A stretch of DNA of 62,747 nt from Candidatus Saccharimonadota bacterium (GCA_900555675.1 UNSN01000001.1:1-62747), one strand, 5' to 3'. Counted from the first letter of the stretch, positions 18,663 to 28,951 are shown. Notes: generated from the letters alone by a model not told the origin. Made by a program: numbers and translations.

Positions 18663-20656
18663 TGTCTAGGCAAACCACGAAAAAACGTCAGCAAGTACGA
18701 ATGGGCGGCCCGATGGGCGGAATGGGCACTGGCGAAAAGGCTAAAGATTTCAAGGGAACGGTTAAGAAGCTGATCAAATATTTGTCGGATTTTCGATGGC
18801 AAATGTTGATGGTGTTGGTTTTTGCAATTGGGAGCACGATTTTTGCGATTGTCAGCCCGAAGATTTTAGGCGGCGCGACGAATCAAATTGTGGATGATTA
18901 TGCCAATATGAAAGCCTACGAGGCGATTACTAGCAAATTGCCAAAGGGCGTTTCTTTACCGGCGGGAACTACTGGCGCGGACGTTTTGAACCGATTGCCG
19001 AATAAGTCGGAGATTGAAAAACAGATTCCGTCCAGTCAACTTGAGTCGATTAAAAAGCTAGATCTTAGTCGGCGTCCAGAATTTCATTTTGACGCTATTT
19101 GGCGAATAATTATTTTGCTAGTCGGAATGTATGTGTTGAGTGCGATTTTTCGCTATATCCAAACGTGGATAATGACTCAGGTGACGCAAACCGTAACTTT
19201 CAGAATGCGACAACAATTGTCAGAAAAAATAAATCGCTTGCCGCTGAGCTATTTCGATAAGCAAACTTACGGCGAAGTTCTTAGTCGCATAACTAATGAT
19301 GTTGATACGATCAGCCAAACGCTAAATCAGAGTTTGTCGCAAATTTTAACTTCAACGGTTACGGTGCTGGGAATTTTGGTGATGATGTTTTCGATTAGTT
19401 GGCAGATGTCGCTAGTTGCGCTGCTGGTGCTTCCGCTGGCGGGTGGTGTGATTACGCTAATTGCAAAGAGTTCGCAAAAACAATTTTTACGCCAACAAAC
19501 GCAACTTGGCGAACTTAATGGACACATTGAAGAAATGTATGGCGGACATCAAGTGATGCGCGTCTTTAATGGCCAGAAAAAATCGATTGCTAAGTTTTCT
19601 AAGATCAATAATCGGCTTCAGGATAGTGCTTGGAAGGCTCAATTCTTTTCCGGCTTGATTCATCCGATTATGAATTTTATCAGCAACATTGGCTACGTTG
19701 CTATGACAATTTTGGGTGGTTGGCTGGCAATTAATGGTCGGCTAAAAATCGGAGACATTCAGGCGTTTATTCAATACGTCGACCAGTTCAATCAGCCGTT
19801 AGTTCAGGTTGCTAATATCGCTAATATTTTGCAATCGACAGCTGCTGCCGCCGAGAGAGTATTCGAGTTTTTGGACGAGCCAGAAGAAGCGGTTGAATCG
19901 AATAACTTGGTAAAATTGTCCGACATAAAAGGCGAAGTTGAATTCGACAATGTCGTCTTTGGATATAAGCCAGATCAGACTATCATCAAAGGTTTGTCGG
20001 CGCACATTAAGCCAGGTCAGCGCGTAGCGATTGTTGGTCCGACTGGCGCTGGAAAAACGACGCTGGTTAACTTGCTAATGCGATTTTATGAGATCAATAG
20101 TGGTTCGATTAAAATTGACGGCGTGGATATTCGTAAAATGAAACGTAGCGATGTGCGTCAAATGTTTGGCATGGTGCTGCAGGATACGTGGCTGTTTAAT
20201 GGCACGATTCGTCAGAATTTGATGTATGGCAATCCAAAAGCTACCGAGGAAGAAATGATAAAAACCGCCGAAGAAGCGCACGTTGATCATTTTGTGCGGT
20301 CGCTGCCGGGTGGCTATGATATGGTCTTGGGCGAGGAGGCTGCCAATATTTCTCAGGGAGAAAAGCAGCTGCTGACAATTGCCAGGGCGATGCTAGAAAA
20401 AGCGCCGATGTTGATTTTGGACGAAGCAACAAGCTCGGTTGATACGCGCACCGAAGTCCTTATTCAAAAAGCAATGGAGAAGTTGATGCAGGGAAAAACT
20501 AGTTTTGTTATCGCGCATCGTCTGAGTACCATTCGCGATGCCGATTTGATTTTGGTGGTTAAGGACGGGAATATCATCGAGCAGGGCAATCACGAAACTC
20601 TGCTGAAACAAAATGGATTTTACGCCGAGCTTTATAATAGTCAGTTTGCTGAGTAA
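18662..20656 (+). CDS. Heterodimeric ABC exporter, partner subunit
   Basis: 664 residues: a Gly/Met-rich N-terminus (MGGPMGGMG), six membrane helices, and an ~80-residue extracellular insert between the first two helices (about 75-150). The ATPase domain has Walker A GPTGAGKTT and a proper Walker B Glu (ILDEATSSVD), but its signature is NISQGEKQ instead of LSGGQ. The two half-sites therefore complement each other: the catalytic Glu of this subunit meets the good signature of the partner. The start codon overlaps the upstream stop (TAATG). Confidence 0.92.
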   Translation: MSRQTTKKRQQVRMGGPMGGMGTGEKAKDFKGTVKKLIKYLSDFRWQMLMVLVFAIGSTIFAIVSPKILGGATNQIVDDYANMKAYEAITSKLPKGVSLPAGTTGADVLNRLPNKSEIEKQIPSSQLESIKKLDLSRRPEFHFDAIWRIIILLVGMYVLSAIFRYIQTWIMTQVTQTVTFRMRQQLSEKINRLPLSYFDKQTYGEVLSRITNDVDTISQTLNQSLSQILTSTVTVLGILVMMFSISWQMSLVALLVLPLAGGVITLIAKSSQKQFLRQQTQLGELNGHIEEMYGGHQVMRVFNGQKKSIAKFSKINNRLQDSAWKAQFFSGLIHPIMNFISNIGYVAMTILGGWLAINGRLKIGDIQAFIQYVDQFNQPLVQVANIANILQSTAAAAERVFEFLDEPEEAVESNNLVKLSDIKGEVEFDNVVFGYKPDQTIIKGLSAHIKPGQRVAIVGPTGAGKTTLVNLLMRFYEINSGSIKIDGVDIRKMKRSDVRQMFGMVLQDTWLFNGTIRQNLMYGNPKATEEEMIKTAEEAHVDHFVRSLPGGYDMVLGEEAANISQGEKQLLTIARAMLEKAPMLILDEATSSVDTRTEVLIQKAMEKLMQGKTSFVIAHRLSTIRDADLILVVKDGNIIEQGNHETLLKQNGFYAELYNSQFAE

Positions 20657-20663
20657 TTGACTA

Positions 20664-21404
20664 CTACTTTTTATATAGTGATATTTTTGTAGCTTTTGGT
20701 GTGTGTAAATCGAAATTAATATCAGTTTTCTGGACAATTTCATAATAAGGCGGAATTGATGGGTTTTTCGGAAGTTCAATTATTTTTCCGTCGTTAAATA
20801 GTTGTCCTTGTCGATAGACATTGTGAATAAACGGCACGTTTGGCTTTACTTTTCTTAAGCGATATAGCGCTGATTTATGCCATGTTTCGCCATTTTTAAC
20901 GACTTCAGGTTGCGTATGCCATTGCCCCATAATACATAATGTTAATAGGGAATCGTCAATTTTAAGGATATTTTTAGCTAGCTCTTCTTCTCGCGCTTGA
21001 GGGCTTGCTGATATAATGGCGTCCTCGTCTAAATTATCAAAAAATGTATCAATAAAAATAAGTTCTTTAAGTTGGTTTTGCTGTAGAAGAATTGCTATCG
21101 TCTTTATCATTTCAAGAGATAAAATGCTTGAATCAAAAAGGTCTTCATCAACTAAGGAAAAATCGCAAGAGCCGGTCTTTACTGAATTGATGAAGTTAGA
21201 CACGGCGGGGCTGGCTTCAATAGCTAATCTCTTTACGTCAAGTTTCTTAACCAGAGTGTAGATGATGTCGGAATTTTCTTTAATGCCGTGGATTTCACCA
21301 TATACAATTATGTTTGATTTTCGCAAAACAGATTGAAGCGAATTTAACTGTTTTATGTCCAGTTGTTTCGGTAAAAATGTTTTGATAATGTTGTGGTTAT
21401 TCAT
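20664..21404 (-). CDS. ChaN/TraB-like protein of unknown function
   Basis: 246 residues. Motifs YGEIHGIKEN near 35, RLAIEASP, and MGQWHT in the C-terminal half resemble the GEIHG...H core of the ChaN, TraB/TIKI and erythromycin-esterase-like superfamily, whose members bind haem or act as metallo-hydrolases. No signal peptide is visible. I cannot choose among these functions. Transcribed towards the ABC exporter gene and ending 8 nt from it. Confidence 0.5.
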   Translation of the reverse strand: MNNHNIIKTFLPKQLDIKQLNSLQSVLRKSNIIVYGEIHGIKENSDIIYTLVKKLDVKRLAIEASPAVSNFINSVKTGSCDFSLVDEDLFDSSILSLEMIKTIAILLQQNQLKELIFIDTFFDNLDEDAIISASPQAREEELAKNILKIDDSLLTLCIMGQWHTQPEVVKNGETWHKSALYRLRKVKPNVPFIHNVYRQGQLFNDGKIIELPKNPSIPPYYEIVQKTDINFDLHTPKATKISLYKK

Positions 21405-21489
21405 AGGTGCTAATTGATAGTTTACTTCATAAAACTGTAAATATATAGGGCTGCGTCGTTGATAGTTTGTCGATATTTGGTGAACTATT

Positions 21490-21495
21490 TATAAT
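21490..21495 (+). promoter_or_regulatory. -10 box of leaderless promoter for the TylF-like gene
   Basis: TATAAT ending 6 nt before ATG 21502. Confidence 0.6.
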
Positions 21496-21501
21496 TAAGT
21501 A

Positions 21502-22134
21502 ATGAATATCGCAGGCCAACTCCTCACTAAATACCCGATCATTTCCGACCAAGTCGACATAAAAGAACTTGGCGCGCTTTTAAGAGAGTTGGAAAAAACT
21601 TTACGTCGTGGCGCTACTGGAAACATTGTGGAGTTTGGCTGTTATGTTGGCACAACTAGTTTGTTTATTCGCCGATTATTGGACGCTTATAATTTTACGG
21701 GCGAGTTTCACGTTTACGATTCGTTTGCGGGATTGCCAGAAAAAACCCAGAAGGATAATAGCGCCGCGGGTGATCAATTTAAGGCTGGCGAGTTATTAGC
21801 GCCGCGTAAGACATTTGTCCAGAATTTTAAGAAAGCGGTGTTGAAGTCGCCGATTATTCACAAAGGCTGGTTCTCTGATTTTACTTCTGATGACGTGCCG
21901 GAAAATATTATGTTTGCGTTTTTTGATGGCGATTTTTATGAGTCAATTGTCGATTCTTTCCGGGTTTGTGAAAGTAAGTTTAATAAAGACGTGATAATTA
22001 TTGTCGATGATTACGCAAATGAAGCTCTGCCGGGTGCCGCAAAAGCTACTGATGAATGGCTGAAAGTTAATCGACAATTCGTGGCCAGGACTGAAGCTAG
22101 TCTGGCAATTATCTCCTCTTGCCCAAAAACATAA
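21502..22134 (+). CDS. TylF/MycF-family O-methyltransferase-like protein
   Basis: 210 residues: motif I NIVEFGCYVGTTS, followed by FHVYDSFAGLPE (the typical D-S-F-x-G-L-P), a second acidic strand in MFAFFDGDFYES, and the metal-binding DDYANEALPGAAKATDEW near the end. The family methylates sugars in a Mg-dependent way, and some members act on surface glycans. The substrate is not known. Monocistronic and probably leaderless; the arginine deiminase operon starts 47 nt downstream. Confidence 0.8.
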   Translation: MNIAGQLLTKYPIISDQVDIKELGALLRELEKTLRRGATGNIVEFGCYVGTTSLFIRRLLDAYNFTGEFHVYDSFAGLPEKTQKDNSAAGDQFKAGELLAPRKTFVQNFKKAVLKSPIIHKGWFSDFTSDDVPENIMFAFFDGDFYESIVDSFRVCESKFNKDVIIIVDDYANEALPGAAKATDEWLKVNRQFVARTEASLAIISSCPKT

Positions 22135-22146
22135 ACGTGTTACAAT
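22119..22146 (+). promoter_or_regulatory. Promoter of the arginine deiminase operon
   Basis: TTGCCC (22119-22124), 16-bp spacer, TACAAT (22141-22146), leaving a leader of about 30 nt with the strong ribosome binding site AGGGGAGGG. The -35 box lies in the end of the upstream gene. Confidence 0.6.
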
Positions 22147-22181
22147 TAAAACATCACTAATATAAACAGGGGAGGGTTGTG

Positions 22182-23420
22182 ATGGACGAACCAATTCACA
22201 TCACGTCTGAAATAGGAAAACTTAAGACCGTTCTATTGCATCGGCCAGGTGAAGAACTGGAAAATTTGACGCCAGACTATCTGACCGATCTTTTATTTGA
22301 CGATATTCCATATCTGAAAGTGGCGCAGGCTGAACACGATGCTTTTGCGGAAGTATTGAGAAGTCGTGGAATCGAAGTTCTGTATCTGGATCAATTGGTC
22401 GCCGAGGCAATTAACACAGATCAATTGCGTGAACAATTTGTCGATGAAATGTTGGCTGCTTCTAAGCAGGATTCACGCCGCGTTACTCAAACACTGCGTC
22501 AATTCTTGTTGGATTTGCCAACTCACGCTATGATCCGCAAGATTATGGCTGGTGTTCGCAAGGATGAAATTACTTTGCCTCCAGATCAGCATCAGCAGCT
22601 TCATAATATGATCGAGAAAAATCGTTATCCGTTCTATCTCGATCCAATGCCAAACCTATACTTTACACGCGACCCAGCTGCCGCAATTGGTAACGGTTTG
22701 ACAATCAATAAGATGCACTGGACGGCTCGTCGTCGTGAGTCGCTATTTATGCGCTACATCATCGACCATCATCCACGCTTTGCTAATCGTGCGCCAGTTT
22801 GGTATAACCGCACAGAGAAATTCTCAATGGAAGGCGGCGACGAATTAGTATTAAGCGATAAGGTTATGGCAATTGGCGTCTCAGAGCGAACAACCGCTGA
22901 GGCAATTGAAAAGATGGCAACCAAGCTGTTTGCTGGCTCGAAATTCGAGAAAGTCATTGCTATGGAGATTCCAAAATCTCACGCCTTTATGCACCTAGAT
23001 ACCGTGTTTACGATGATTGATCGTGATAAGTTTACGATTCACCCAGAAATTCGCGACCATGGCGGCAGGATGAATTGTTTCATTTTGGAGAAGGTTGAAG
23101 GTCAGCCATTCCCACGAATTACACACGAAACAGATTTGGAACACGTCTTGAGAGTTGCGCTGGGCTTGCCAAGTGTTACGTTGATTGAGTGTGGCGGTGG
23201 CGATCCAATTGCTGCTGCTCGTGAGCAATGGAATGATGGTTCAAACACTTTGGCGATTGCGCCGGGTGTTGTGGTGACTTATGATCGCAACTACGTAACT
23301 AACCAGAAATTGCGCGAAAACGGTATCGAAGTTATTGAAATTAGTGGCGCTGAGCTTGGACGCGGTCGTGGCGGTCCACGCTGTATGAGTATGCCTCTAG
23401 TACGAGAGGATGTATTCTAA
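22182..23420 (+). CDS. arcA: Arginine deiminase
   Basis: 412 residues. Hydrolyses arginine to citrulline and ammonia, the first step of the ATP-yielding pathway. Conserved guanidino-modifying motifs: [38 protein letters not shown] with the catalytic His, and the C-terminal [10 protein letters not shown] with the nucleophile Cys. ATG 22182 is chosen over GTG 22179 because it sits 5 nt from AGGGGAGGG. The stop overlaps the next start by 1 nt. Known to matter for the host-epibiont relation of oral Saccharibacteria, where arginine breakdown supplies ATP and ammonia. Confidence 0.97.
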   Translation: MDEPIHITSEIGKLKTVLLHRPGEELENLTPDYLTDLLFDDIPYLKVAQAEHDAFAEVLRSRGIEVLYLDQLVAEAINTDQLREQFVDEMLAASKQDSRRVTQTLRQFLLDLPTHAMIRKIMAGVRKDEITLPPDQHQQLHNMIEKNRYPFYLDPMPNLYFTRDPAAAIGNGLTINKMHWTARRRESLFMRYIIDHHPRFANRAPVWYNRTEKFSMEGGDELVLSDKVMAIGVSERTTAEAIEKMATKLFAGSKFEKVIAMEIPKSHAFMHLDTVFTMIDRDKFTIHPEIRDHGGRMNCFILEKVEGQPFPRITHETDLEHVLRVALGLPSVTLIECGGGDPIAAAREQWNDGSNTLAIAPGVVVTYDRNYVTNQKLRENGIEVIEISGAELGRGRGGPRCMSMPLVREDVF

Positions 23421-24409
23421 TGGCTCAGAGTTTGAAAGGACGATCGCTGCTGACTTTAGGCGATTATACCGCTGAAGAGATTCGCTTGCTATTGGACACG
23501 GCTCGTGAATATCGTCGATTGAAATATGCCGGCATTCCGCACCGAATTCATGAGGGTAAAAATGTGGCTTTGTTGTTCGAAAAGACTTCAACGCGAACAC
23601 GTTGCGCATTTACGGTGGCGGCTAACGATCTTGGAGTTGCGCCAGAATACCTTGGTAAAGATGATATTCAATTGGGTAAGAAAGAAACGGTTGAAGATAC
23701 CGCTAAGGTCTTGGGTCGAATGTTTGATGGAATTGAGTTCCGTGGCTTTGATCACGCGACTGTTGAGGAATTGGCGCGTCACGCTGGCGTTCCGGTATGG
23801 AATGGATTGACCGATAAGTTTCATCCAACACAGATTTTGGCAGACTTCATGACAATTGAAGAACATGTTGGAAAACTGAAGGGAACTAAGTTGGTATTTG
23901 TTGGTGATGGTCGTAACAATATGGCGAACTCGCTGATGATCGGCTCGGCTATTATGGGGCTTGATTTCCGTATTTTAGCACCTCGTGAATTGCATCCAGA
24001 TCAGGCTTTGGTTGATAAGGCAAATCATTTTGCCAGGTCAAGCCACGCACGTATCACCATCACTGACAACTTCGAAGAAGCTTTGCGCGGTGCTGATGTA
24101 ATTTACACGGATGTCTGGGTTTCAATGGGTGAAGAAGATAAGTTTGCTGAGCGCATTAACCAATTGCGACATTTCCAAGTTAATCGCCAGATGATTAATC
24201 TGACGGGAAATCCTGAGGTCAAGTTTATGCACTGTTTGCCAGCATTCCATGACGCATTGACGATTACTGGAAAGAAGATTCAGGAAGATTTCGGTTTAGA
24301 TTCAATGGAAGTGACGGATGAGGTGTTCCGCTCGCCACATTCGATAGTTTTTGATCAAGCGGAAAATCGTATGCATACAATCAAGGCTGTGATGGCTTTG
24401 ACATTGTAG
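23420..24409 (+). CDS. arcB: Ornithine carbamoyltransferase (catabolic)
   Basis: 329 residues. Carbamoyl-phosphate site STRTR ([10 protein letters not shown], near 55), [11 protein letters not shown], and the ornithine-side HCLPAFHD near 272 are intact. In this context it runs towards ornithine and carbamoyl phosphate. Overlaps arcA by 1 nt, so the two are made together. Confidence 0.97.
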   Translation: MAQSLKGRSLLTLGDYTAEEIRLLLDTAREYRRLKYAGIPHRIHEGKNVALLFEKTSTRTRCAFTVAANDLGVAPEYLGKDDIQLGKKETVEDTAKVLGRMFDGIEFRGFDHATVEELARHAGVPVWNGLTDKFHPTQILADFMTIEEHVGKLKGTKLVFVGDGRNNMANSLMIGSAIMGLDFRILAPRELHPDQALVDKANHFARSSHARITITDNFEEALRGADVIYTDVWVSMGEEDKFAERINQLRHFQVNRQMINLTGNPEVKFMHCLPAFHDALTITGKKIQEDFGLDSMEVTDEVFRSPHSIVFDQAENRMHTIKAVMALTL

Positions 24410-24448
24410 TTGTTGTCGTAATAAGGAGGTTAAGGAGGCTCCGAGGCA

Positions 24449-25993
24449 ATGGTAGAAAAAATTAAAAAGGCAAAGCAGAAGCTTCGATCACCGTCGGCGT
24501 TTACTATTTTGTTTGTCGTGATCATCGTTATGGCGGCATTGACGTGGGTTGTTCCTTCTGGACTATATAAGACAAACGAAGATGGCGATCGTATAGCTAA
24601 TTCGTATCACGTAGTCGACAAAGATCGAACCGTCACGGAAGAAAAAGACGGTAAAAAGGAAGAGGTCAAAAAACACGACCAGCAAGGTTTGTGGGACGTC
24701 TTTACTGCACCTATTAAAGGTATGTCAGACAAGCTTGATGTTATCGTCTTCGTGATGGTGCTCGGCGGATTCTTAGGCGTCACTATGAAAACTGGTGCGC
24801 TTGACGCTTCTCTTGGCGCACTGCTCCGAAAGATGAAGGGCAAGGAAAAGTGGCTCATCCCGATTCTGATGATTTTATTCGCTATCGGTGGTACAACTTA
24901 CGGTATGCAAGAAGAAACTGTGGCGTTCTATGCGCTCGTCATACCGATGATGATAGCTGCTGGCTACAATGCAATGACTGGTGTGATGGTTATCGTGTTG
25001 GGTGCTGGTACCGGTGTGCTCGGCTCGACAATCAACCCATTCTCTACTGGTGTTGCGGCAAAAACCGCAGATGTGAAATTGGGTAGCGTTATTCCAATAA
25101 TGTCTATAATCTTAGTGCTCTGTTTGATTGCTGCGATTATCTTTACTATGCGTTATGCCGCAAAAGTTAAGGCAGGCAAGTACAAAGAAGATGTTCGCTA
25201 CAAGCCAGCTACGGCTGCTCTCGACACGACAAACGTACCAAAATTCACTGGTCCACGAAAAGTCGTTATGTCCGTGTTTGCTATTACGTTTGTGCTAATG
25301 ATTCTTTCCTTGATTCCATGGGGAAGTTGGAATATCACATTCTTCGCTGATATGTTTGAATGGGCTGCAGGTTTGCCAGTCATTGGCGCGGTACTTGGTG
25401 TAGTCCACAGTGCGGCATTTGGTGATTGGTATTTCAATGAAATCACTGCACTATTCCTAATTTCAACAATTGTCATAACTGCAATTTACTACAAAGAATT
25501 TAAGAAAGAGGGTGTTTTCCCAGTTGATACATTTATCGACGGTGTGAAAGACATTTTGCCAGTTGCTTTGATTATCGCAGTGGCAACGGGCGTTTCTGTG
25601 GTGATGACTAACGGTGAAATTCAGGACACGATCATCAGCTGGGGTGAATCTCTCCTGAAAGATGCTGGTGGCGGTGTTGTCGGTGTGTTGGCGTATCTAT
25701 TCTACTTACCAATGTCATTTATCGTTCCGTCATCGTCAGGTTTGGCTGCAGCAACTATGCCGGTTATTGCGCCAATTGCCGACCTGGTTGGCTCAAGCAA
25801 AGAAGTTATGGTTGCCGCATTTGCGACAGCGTCTGGCTTGATCAATATGATGGCTCCAACTATCGCGTCGTTGATGGGTGGATTAGCCCTGGCTGGCGTT
25901 TCGTATCGCGACTGGCTAAAACGTTCAGCTCCAATTATGGCGATATTTGCTATTATCAGCATCACGGTTATTGCAATTTTCGGAGCACTGTAG
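24449..25993 (+). CDS. YfcC-family transporter, probable arginine/ornithine antiporter
   Basis: 514 residues with 11-12 membrane segments. It has an extracytoplasmic charged insert after the first helix (about 35-75) and small-residue-rich helix pairs such as GAGTGVLGSTINPFSTGVA and FIVPSSSGLAAATMP. YfcC-type carriers occur in arginine deiminase operons as ArcD-like antiporters; the substrate here is inferred from position between arcB and arcC. Two tandem AAGGAGG sequences (24423-24429 and 24432-24438) precede ATG 24449. Confidence 0.88.
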   Translation: MVEKIKKAKQKLRSPSAFTILFVVIIVMAALTWVVPSGLYKTNEDGDRIANSYHVVDKDRTVTEEKDGKKEEVKKHDQQGLWDVFTAPIKGMSDKLDVIVFVMVLGGFLGVTMKTGALDASLGALLRKMKGKEKWLIPILMILFAIGGTTYGMQEETVAFYALVIPMMIAAGYNAMTGVMVIVLGAGTGVLGSTINPFSTGVAAKTADVKLGSVIPIMSIILVLCLIAAIIFTMRYAAKVKAGKYKEDVRYKPATAALDTTNVPKFTGPRKVVMSVFAITFVLMILSLIPWGSWNITFFADMFEWAAGLPVIGAVLGVVHSAAFGDWYFNEITALFLISTIVITAIYYKEFKKEGVFPVDTFIDGVKDILPVALIIAVATGVSVVMTNGEIQDTIISWGESLLKDAGGGVVGVLAYLFYLPMSFIVPSSSGLAAATMPVIAPIADLVGSSKEVMVAAFATASGLINMMAPTIASLMGGLALAGVSYRDWLKRSAPIMAIFAIISITVIAIFGAL

Positions 25994-25996
25994 CCT

Positions 25997-26947
25997 ATGG
26001 ATAAGAAGCGTACTATTGTAGTAGCGCTCGGTGGTAACGCCCTGCAACGGCAGGGCGAAGCCGCGTCTGAGCAACAACAACGAGTAGCCGATGAAACGGT
26101 TCGTCAACTTTTGCCGTTAATCCAAGCCGGTCATAACGTAGCAATTGTTCATGGTAATGGTCCTCAGGTTGGCAATATTGTGTTGCATGAAGAGGCGATT
26201 AACACGCCAGATGTGCCAAGTTTGCCGCTGGAAGATTCTGGCGCTATGAGCCAGGGATTGATTGGCTTTTGGTTGCAACAGGCTTTTCATGACGCCTTTA
26301 TGGTTAATCAGATGAACAATCGCGCTGTTAGCGTTATAACTCAAACAATTGTTAGCTTAAGCGATCCAGCATTCCAAAATCCAACCAAGCCAATTGGTCC
26401 ATTCTATTCAGAAGACGAGGCAAAAACCGTCGCTAGCGAACGCGGCTACACGGTAAAAGAAGACGCTGGTCGTGGCTGGCGGCGTGTTGTTCCATCGCCA
26501 AAACCTCAGACGATTGTTGAGGCTGATGTGATTAAGGCGTTGGTTCATGCTGGCGTGACGGTCGTTTCAACTGGTGGCGGCGGTATTCCTGTTTTACAAG
26601 ACGAAACTGGTCAATTAAAAGGCGTCGCTGCGGTTATCGATAAGGACTTCGGTGCAGCAAAATTGGCGGATCTTTTGGATGCTGACACTTTGCTGATTTT
26701 GACTTCGGTTGATGCTGCTAAAATTAATTTTGGCAAACCAGATGAGCAATCTCTCGGGGAAGTTTCAATAGAAGAACTTCAAAAGCATATTGACGATGGG
26801 CAATTTGCGGCAGGTTCGATGTTGCCAAAAACTCAGGCTGCCTTGTCGTTTCTGGATGGAAAGTCGGGGCGTACGGCGATCATTACTTCGCTAGATAAAA
26901 CTGCTGAAGCCATTAACGGCTCGGCAGGCACGATAGTTAAATCGTAA
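25997..26947 (+). CDS. arcC: Carbamate kinase
   Basis: 316 residues, the last enzyme of the pathway: carbamoyl phosphate + ADP gives ATP, CO2 and ammonia. Motifs: VVALGGNALQRQG at the N-terminus, HGNGPQVGNI, STGGGGIPV, and GSMLPKTQAALSFL. It starts 3 nt after the antiporter stop. A 13-bp hairpin follows the gene. Confidence 0.96.
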   Translation: MDKKRTIVVALGGNALQRQGEAASEQQQRVADETVRQLLPLIQAGHNVAIVHGNGPQVGNIVLHEEAINTPDVPSLPLEDSGAMSQGLIGFWLQQAFHDAFMVNQMNNRAVSVITQTIVSLSDPAFQNPTKPIGPFYSEDEAKTVASERGYTVKEDAGRGWRRVVPSPKPQTIVEADVIKALVHAGVTVVSTGGGGIPVLQDETGQLKGVAAVIDKDFGAAKLADLLDADTLLILTSVDAAKINFGKPDEQSLGEVSIEELQKHIDDGQFAAGSMLPKTQAALSFLDGKSGRTAIITSLDKTAEAINGSAGTIVKS

Positions 26948-26954
26948 TAAAAAT

Positions 26955-26999
26955 CAAGAAGTTCCTGTGAATGGCGCAGGAGCTTCTTGTGTTTATGTA
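26955..26999 (+). terminator. Terminator of the arginine deiminase operon
   Basis: A stem of 13 positions with one non-Watson-Crick pair: CAAGAAGTTCCTG (26955-26967) pairs with CAGGAGCTTCTTG (26977-26989), followed by TGTTTATG and, further on, TTTTATTTT. Confidence 0.75.
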
Positions 27000-27009
27000 T
27001 GTTTTATTT

Positions 27010-27015
27010 TATAAT
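27010..27015 (+). promoter_or_regulatory. -10 box of the first corA gene
   Basis: TATAAT ending 8 nt before ATG 27024; the mRNA would have no leader or one of 1-2 nt. Confidence 0.5.
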
Positions 27016-27023
27016 ATGAAATT

Positions 27024-27938
27024 ATGTTGCAATATCTTCGTTCAACAAATAGTGATTCAATAATTAGCCCGCAAGAAAATTTGCAGTCTGGTTCGTGGGT
27101 GCGCTGCGAAAGGTCGAGCGACGAAGAGGTTTCGCAATTGTTGACGCTGGGCTTGGATGAGGATTTGATAAGTGACGCGCTTGACCCGCACGAGGTGCCG
27201 CGTATTGAGTTTGATGATGAGTGGACTTATTTGATTGCACGACTGCCAGACACCGACGACGATTTTAACGATTTTACCACGCCGATTTTATTCTGCATCA
27301 ATAAAGATCATATCGTAACATTGTCCAGAGATAGTTTGGGGCGATTGTGGCAGCCGTTTATCGATAAAGTGCGAATCAGGACAGATCGACAAGTTGAGCT
27401 TTTGGTGGCGATGGTTGAGGCGATTTCAACGCAATATCAGAGGCGTGTGGCAACAATTAATCGCCAAATGCGAGCAGCTACGGACAGTATTCATACGCTG
27501 AGAGTTAATGACATTGCCACCCTGGCGGAGTATGAGCGCAAATTAAATGATTATCTTGACGCGCTAATTCCGATGAACTGGGCAATCGAGAAACTTCTGG
27601 CGACTCAAAAATTGCGACTTAAAGCCGATGACAAGGAAGACGTTGAGGATATTTCGATTGATTTGGAGCAGGTGATTGCGCGTTGTAAAAGTTTGTTGAG
27701 GACGATTACTAATGTGCGCGACAGCTATAGGGCGGTGATGGATACGCGCCTTAATGAGACGATTCGCCTGCTAACCGTAATTACCGTAGCTTTGACTATT
27801 CCGACGATGATCGCTGGTTTATATGGCATGAACGTGCCGGTTCCAGGTGCCGATAATCCATTGATGTTTTGGGTGATTACCGCAATTAGTGTAGTGCTGG
27901 CATTTGTTGTGGGCTATTATTTCCTGCGCCGCCGCTAA
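27024..27938 (+). CDS. CorA-family divalent cation transporter 1
   Basis: 304 residues: a cytoplasmic N-terminal domain with long helices, and two C-terminal membrane segments. The first ends in the family signature YGMN (LYGMNVPVPG), which forms the mouth of the pentameric Mg/Co channel. The C-terminus is basic (FLRRR). It lies directly downstream of the arginine deiminase operon but behind a terminator, with its own -10 box. Confidence 0.93.
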   Translation: MLQYLRSTNSDSIISPQENLQSGSWVRCERSSDEEVSQLLTLGLDEDLISDALDPHEVPRIEFDDEWTYLIARLPDTDDDFNDFTTPILFCINKDHIVTLSRDSLGRLWQPFIDKVRIRTDRQVELLVAMVEAISTQYQRRVATINRQMRAATDSIHTLRVNDIATLAEYERKLNDYLDALIPMNWAIEKLLATQKLRLKADDKEDVEDISIDLEQVIARCKSLLRTITNVRDSYRAVMDTRLNETIRLLTVITVALTIPTMIAGLYGMNVPVPGADNPLMFWVITAISVVLAFVVGYYFLRRR

Positions 27939-27983
27939 AGTTTAATTGCAATTCGACAGATTGCTAATATTGTTTATGTATAT

Positions 27984-27989
27984 TATAAT
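27984..27989 (+). promoter_or_regulatory. -10 box of leaderless promoter for the second corA gene
   Basis: TATAAT ending 6 nt before ATG 27996. Confidence 0.6.
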
Positions 27990-27995
27990 TCTCTC

Positions 27996-28916
27996 ATGAT
28001 GGTGGGCTATTTTGAACGCAGATCGTTGACTGAAAAGTTGACACAAGCTCAACGAATGCATAAAAACGGTTGGATTAATTTGACCGGTAGTCTTGATGCT
28101 ACTCGAGTTTCAAAGGCTTTGTCGCTGTCTGCTAATATTGTCCGTGACGTACTGGACATCCATGAATTACCTCGAGCGGAGTTTTCCGATGGCGTTGAAT
28201 ATATTTTTACGCGCATACCGTTTGGTCAAACTGATTCTGGTAAAACGGCGCCGTTTTTGATTGCAATTAGCGGCGGTCATTATATTACAATATCGCCTCA
28301 TGTTAAATTTTCACCTCTGGAGGTTAGCGATTATTTATTTAGCACAACCGAGCGTCCAGCGGGAGTTTTTGCTGCGAATTTGGCGTATATTATTTCTCAA
28401 TATGAACAGCGCGTGCATTTGTTAACGGAGCAAATTAGCGATGCTCGTCGGCGACTAAGTCGTCATGAAGTTGAGAATTCGGATTTTATTAAATTTGTCG
28501 CAATTGAAGACACACTCAATGAATATCAAAGCAGTTTGGAGGGGATGTCCCGCGTTATTACACAACTAATGGAAAACCGCCGCCATTTATTTAAGACTAG
28601 AGATCTGGAAGCCTTGGAGGATGTTGACCTACATATCAGACAAGTTTTAGTGGCAATCAGTTCCAGCACTCACACAATTTCCAGCATTCAAAACGCTTAT
28701 TCGACAGTTGCTAATAATACGCTGAACCAACGTATGAAGGCATTGACTGCCATAACAATTCTTCTGGCTATTCCAAACGTTTTTTACGGAATGTATGGAA
28801 TGAATATCGCGTTGCCATTCCAGGGAGAGCCTTGGGCATACCCTGTTATCACCAGTTTTACGGTGTTGTTGATTTTACTTGTTATGTTTGTTGCTAAGCG
28901 ACTCCGCTTATTCTAA
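27996..28916 (+). CDS. CorA-family divalent cation transporter 2
   Basis: 306 residues with the same design as its neighbour: helical cytoplasmic domain, YGMYGMN signature, and two membrane segments at the C-terminus. The two paralogues are only distantly alike outside the membrane part, so the duplication is old. The second ATG codon (27999) is also possible, but 27996 fits the leaderless spacing. Confidence 0.92.
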   Translation: MMVGYFERRSLTEKLTQAQRMHKNGWINLTGSLDATRVSKALSLSANIVRDVLDIHELPRAEFSDGVEYIFTRIPFGQTDSGKTAPFLIAISGGHYITISPHVKFSPLEVSDYLFSTTERPAGVFAANLAYIISQYEQRVHLLTEQISDARRRLSRHEVENSDFIKFVAIEDTLNEYQSSLEGMSRVITQLMENRRHLFKTRDLEALEDVDLHIRQVLVAISSSTHTISSIQNAYSTVANNTLNQRMKALTAITILLAIPNVFYGMYGMNIALPFQGEPWAYPVITSFTVLLILLVMFVAKRLRLF

Positions 28917-28951
28917 TATAGATATAATAAGCATTTTCAAAATGTTTTTGC

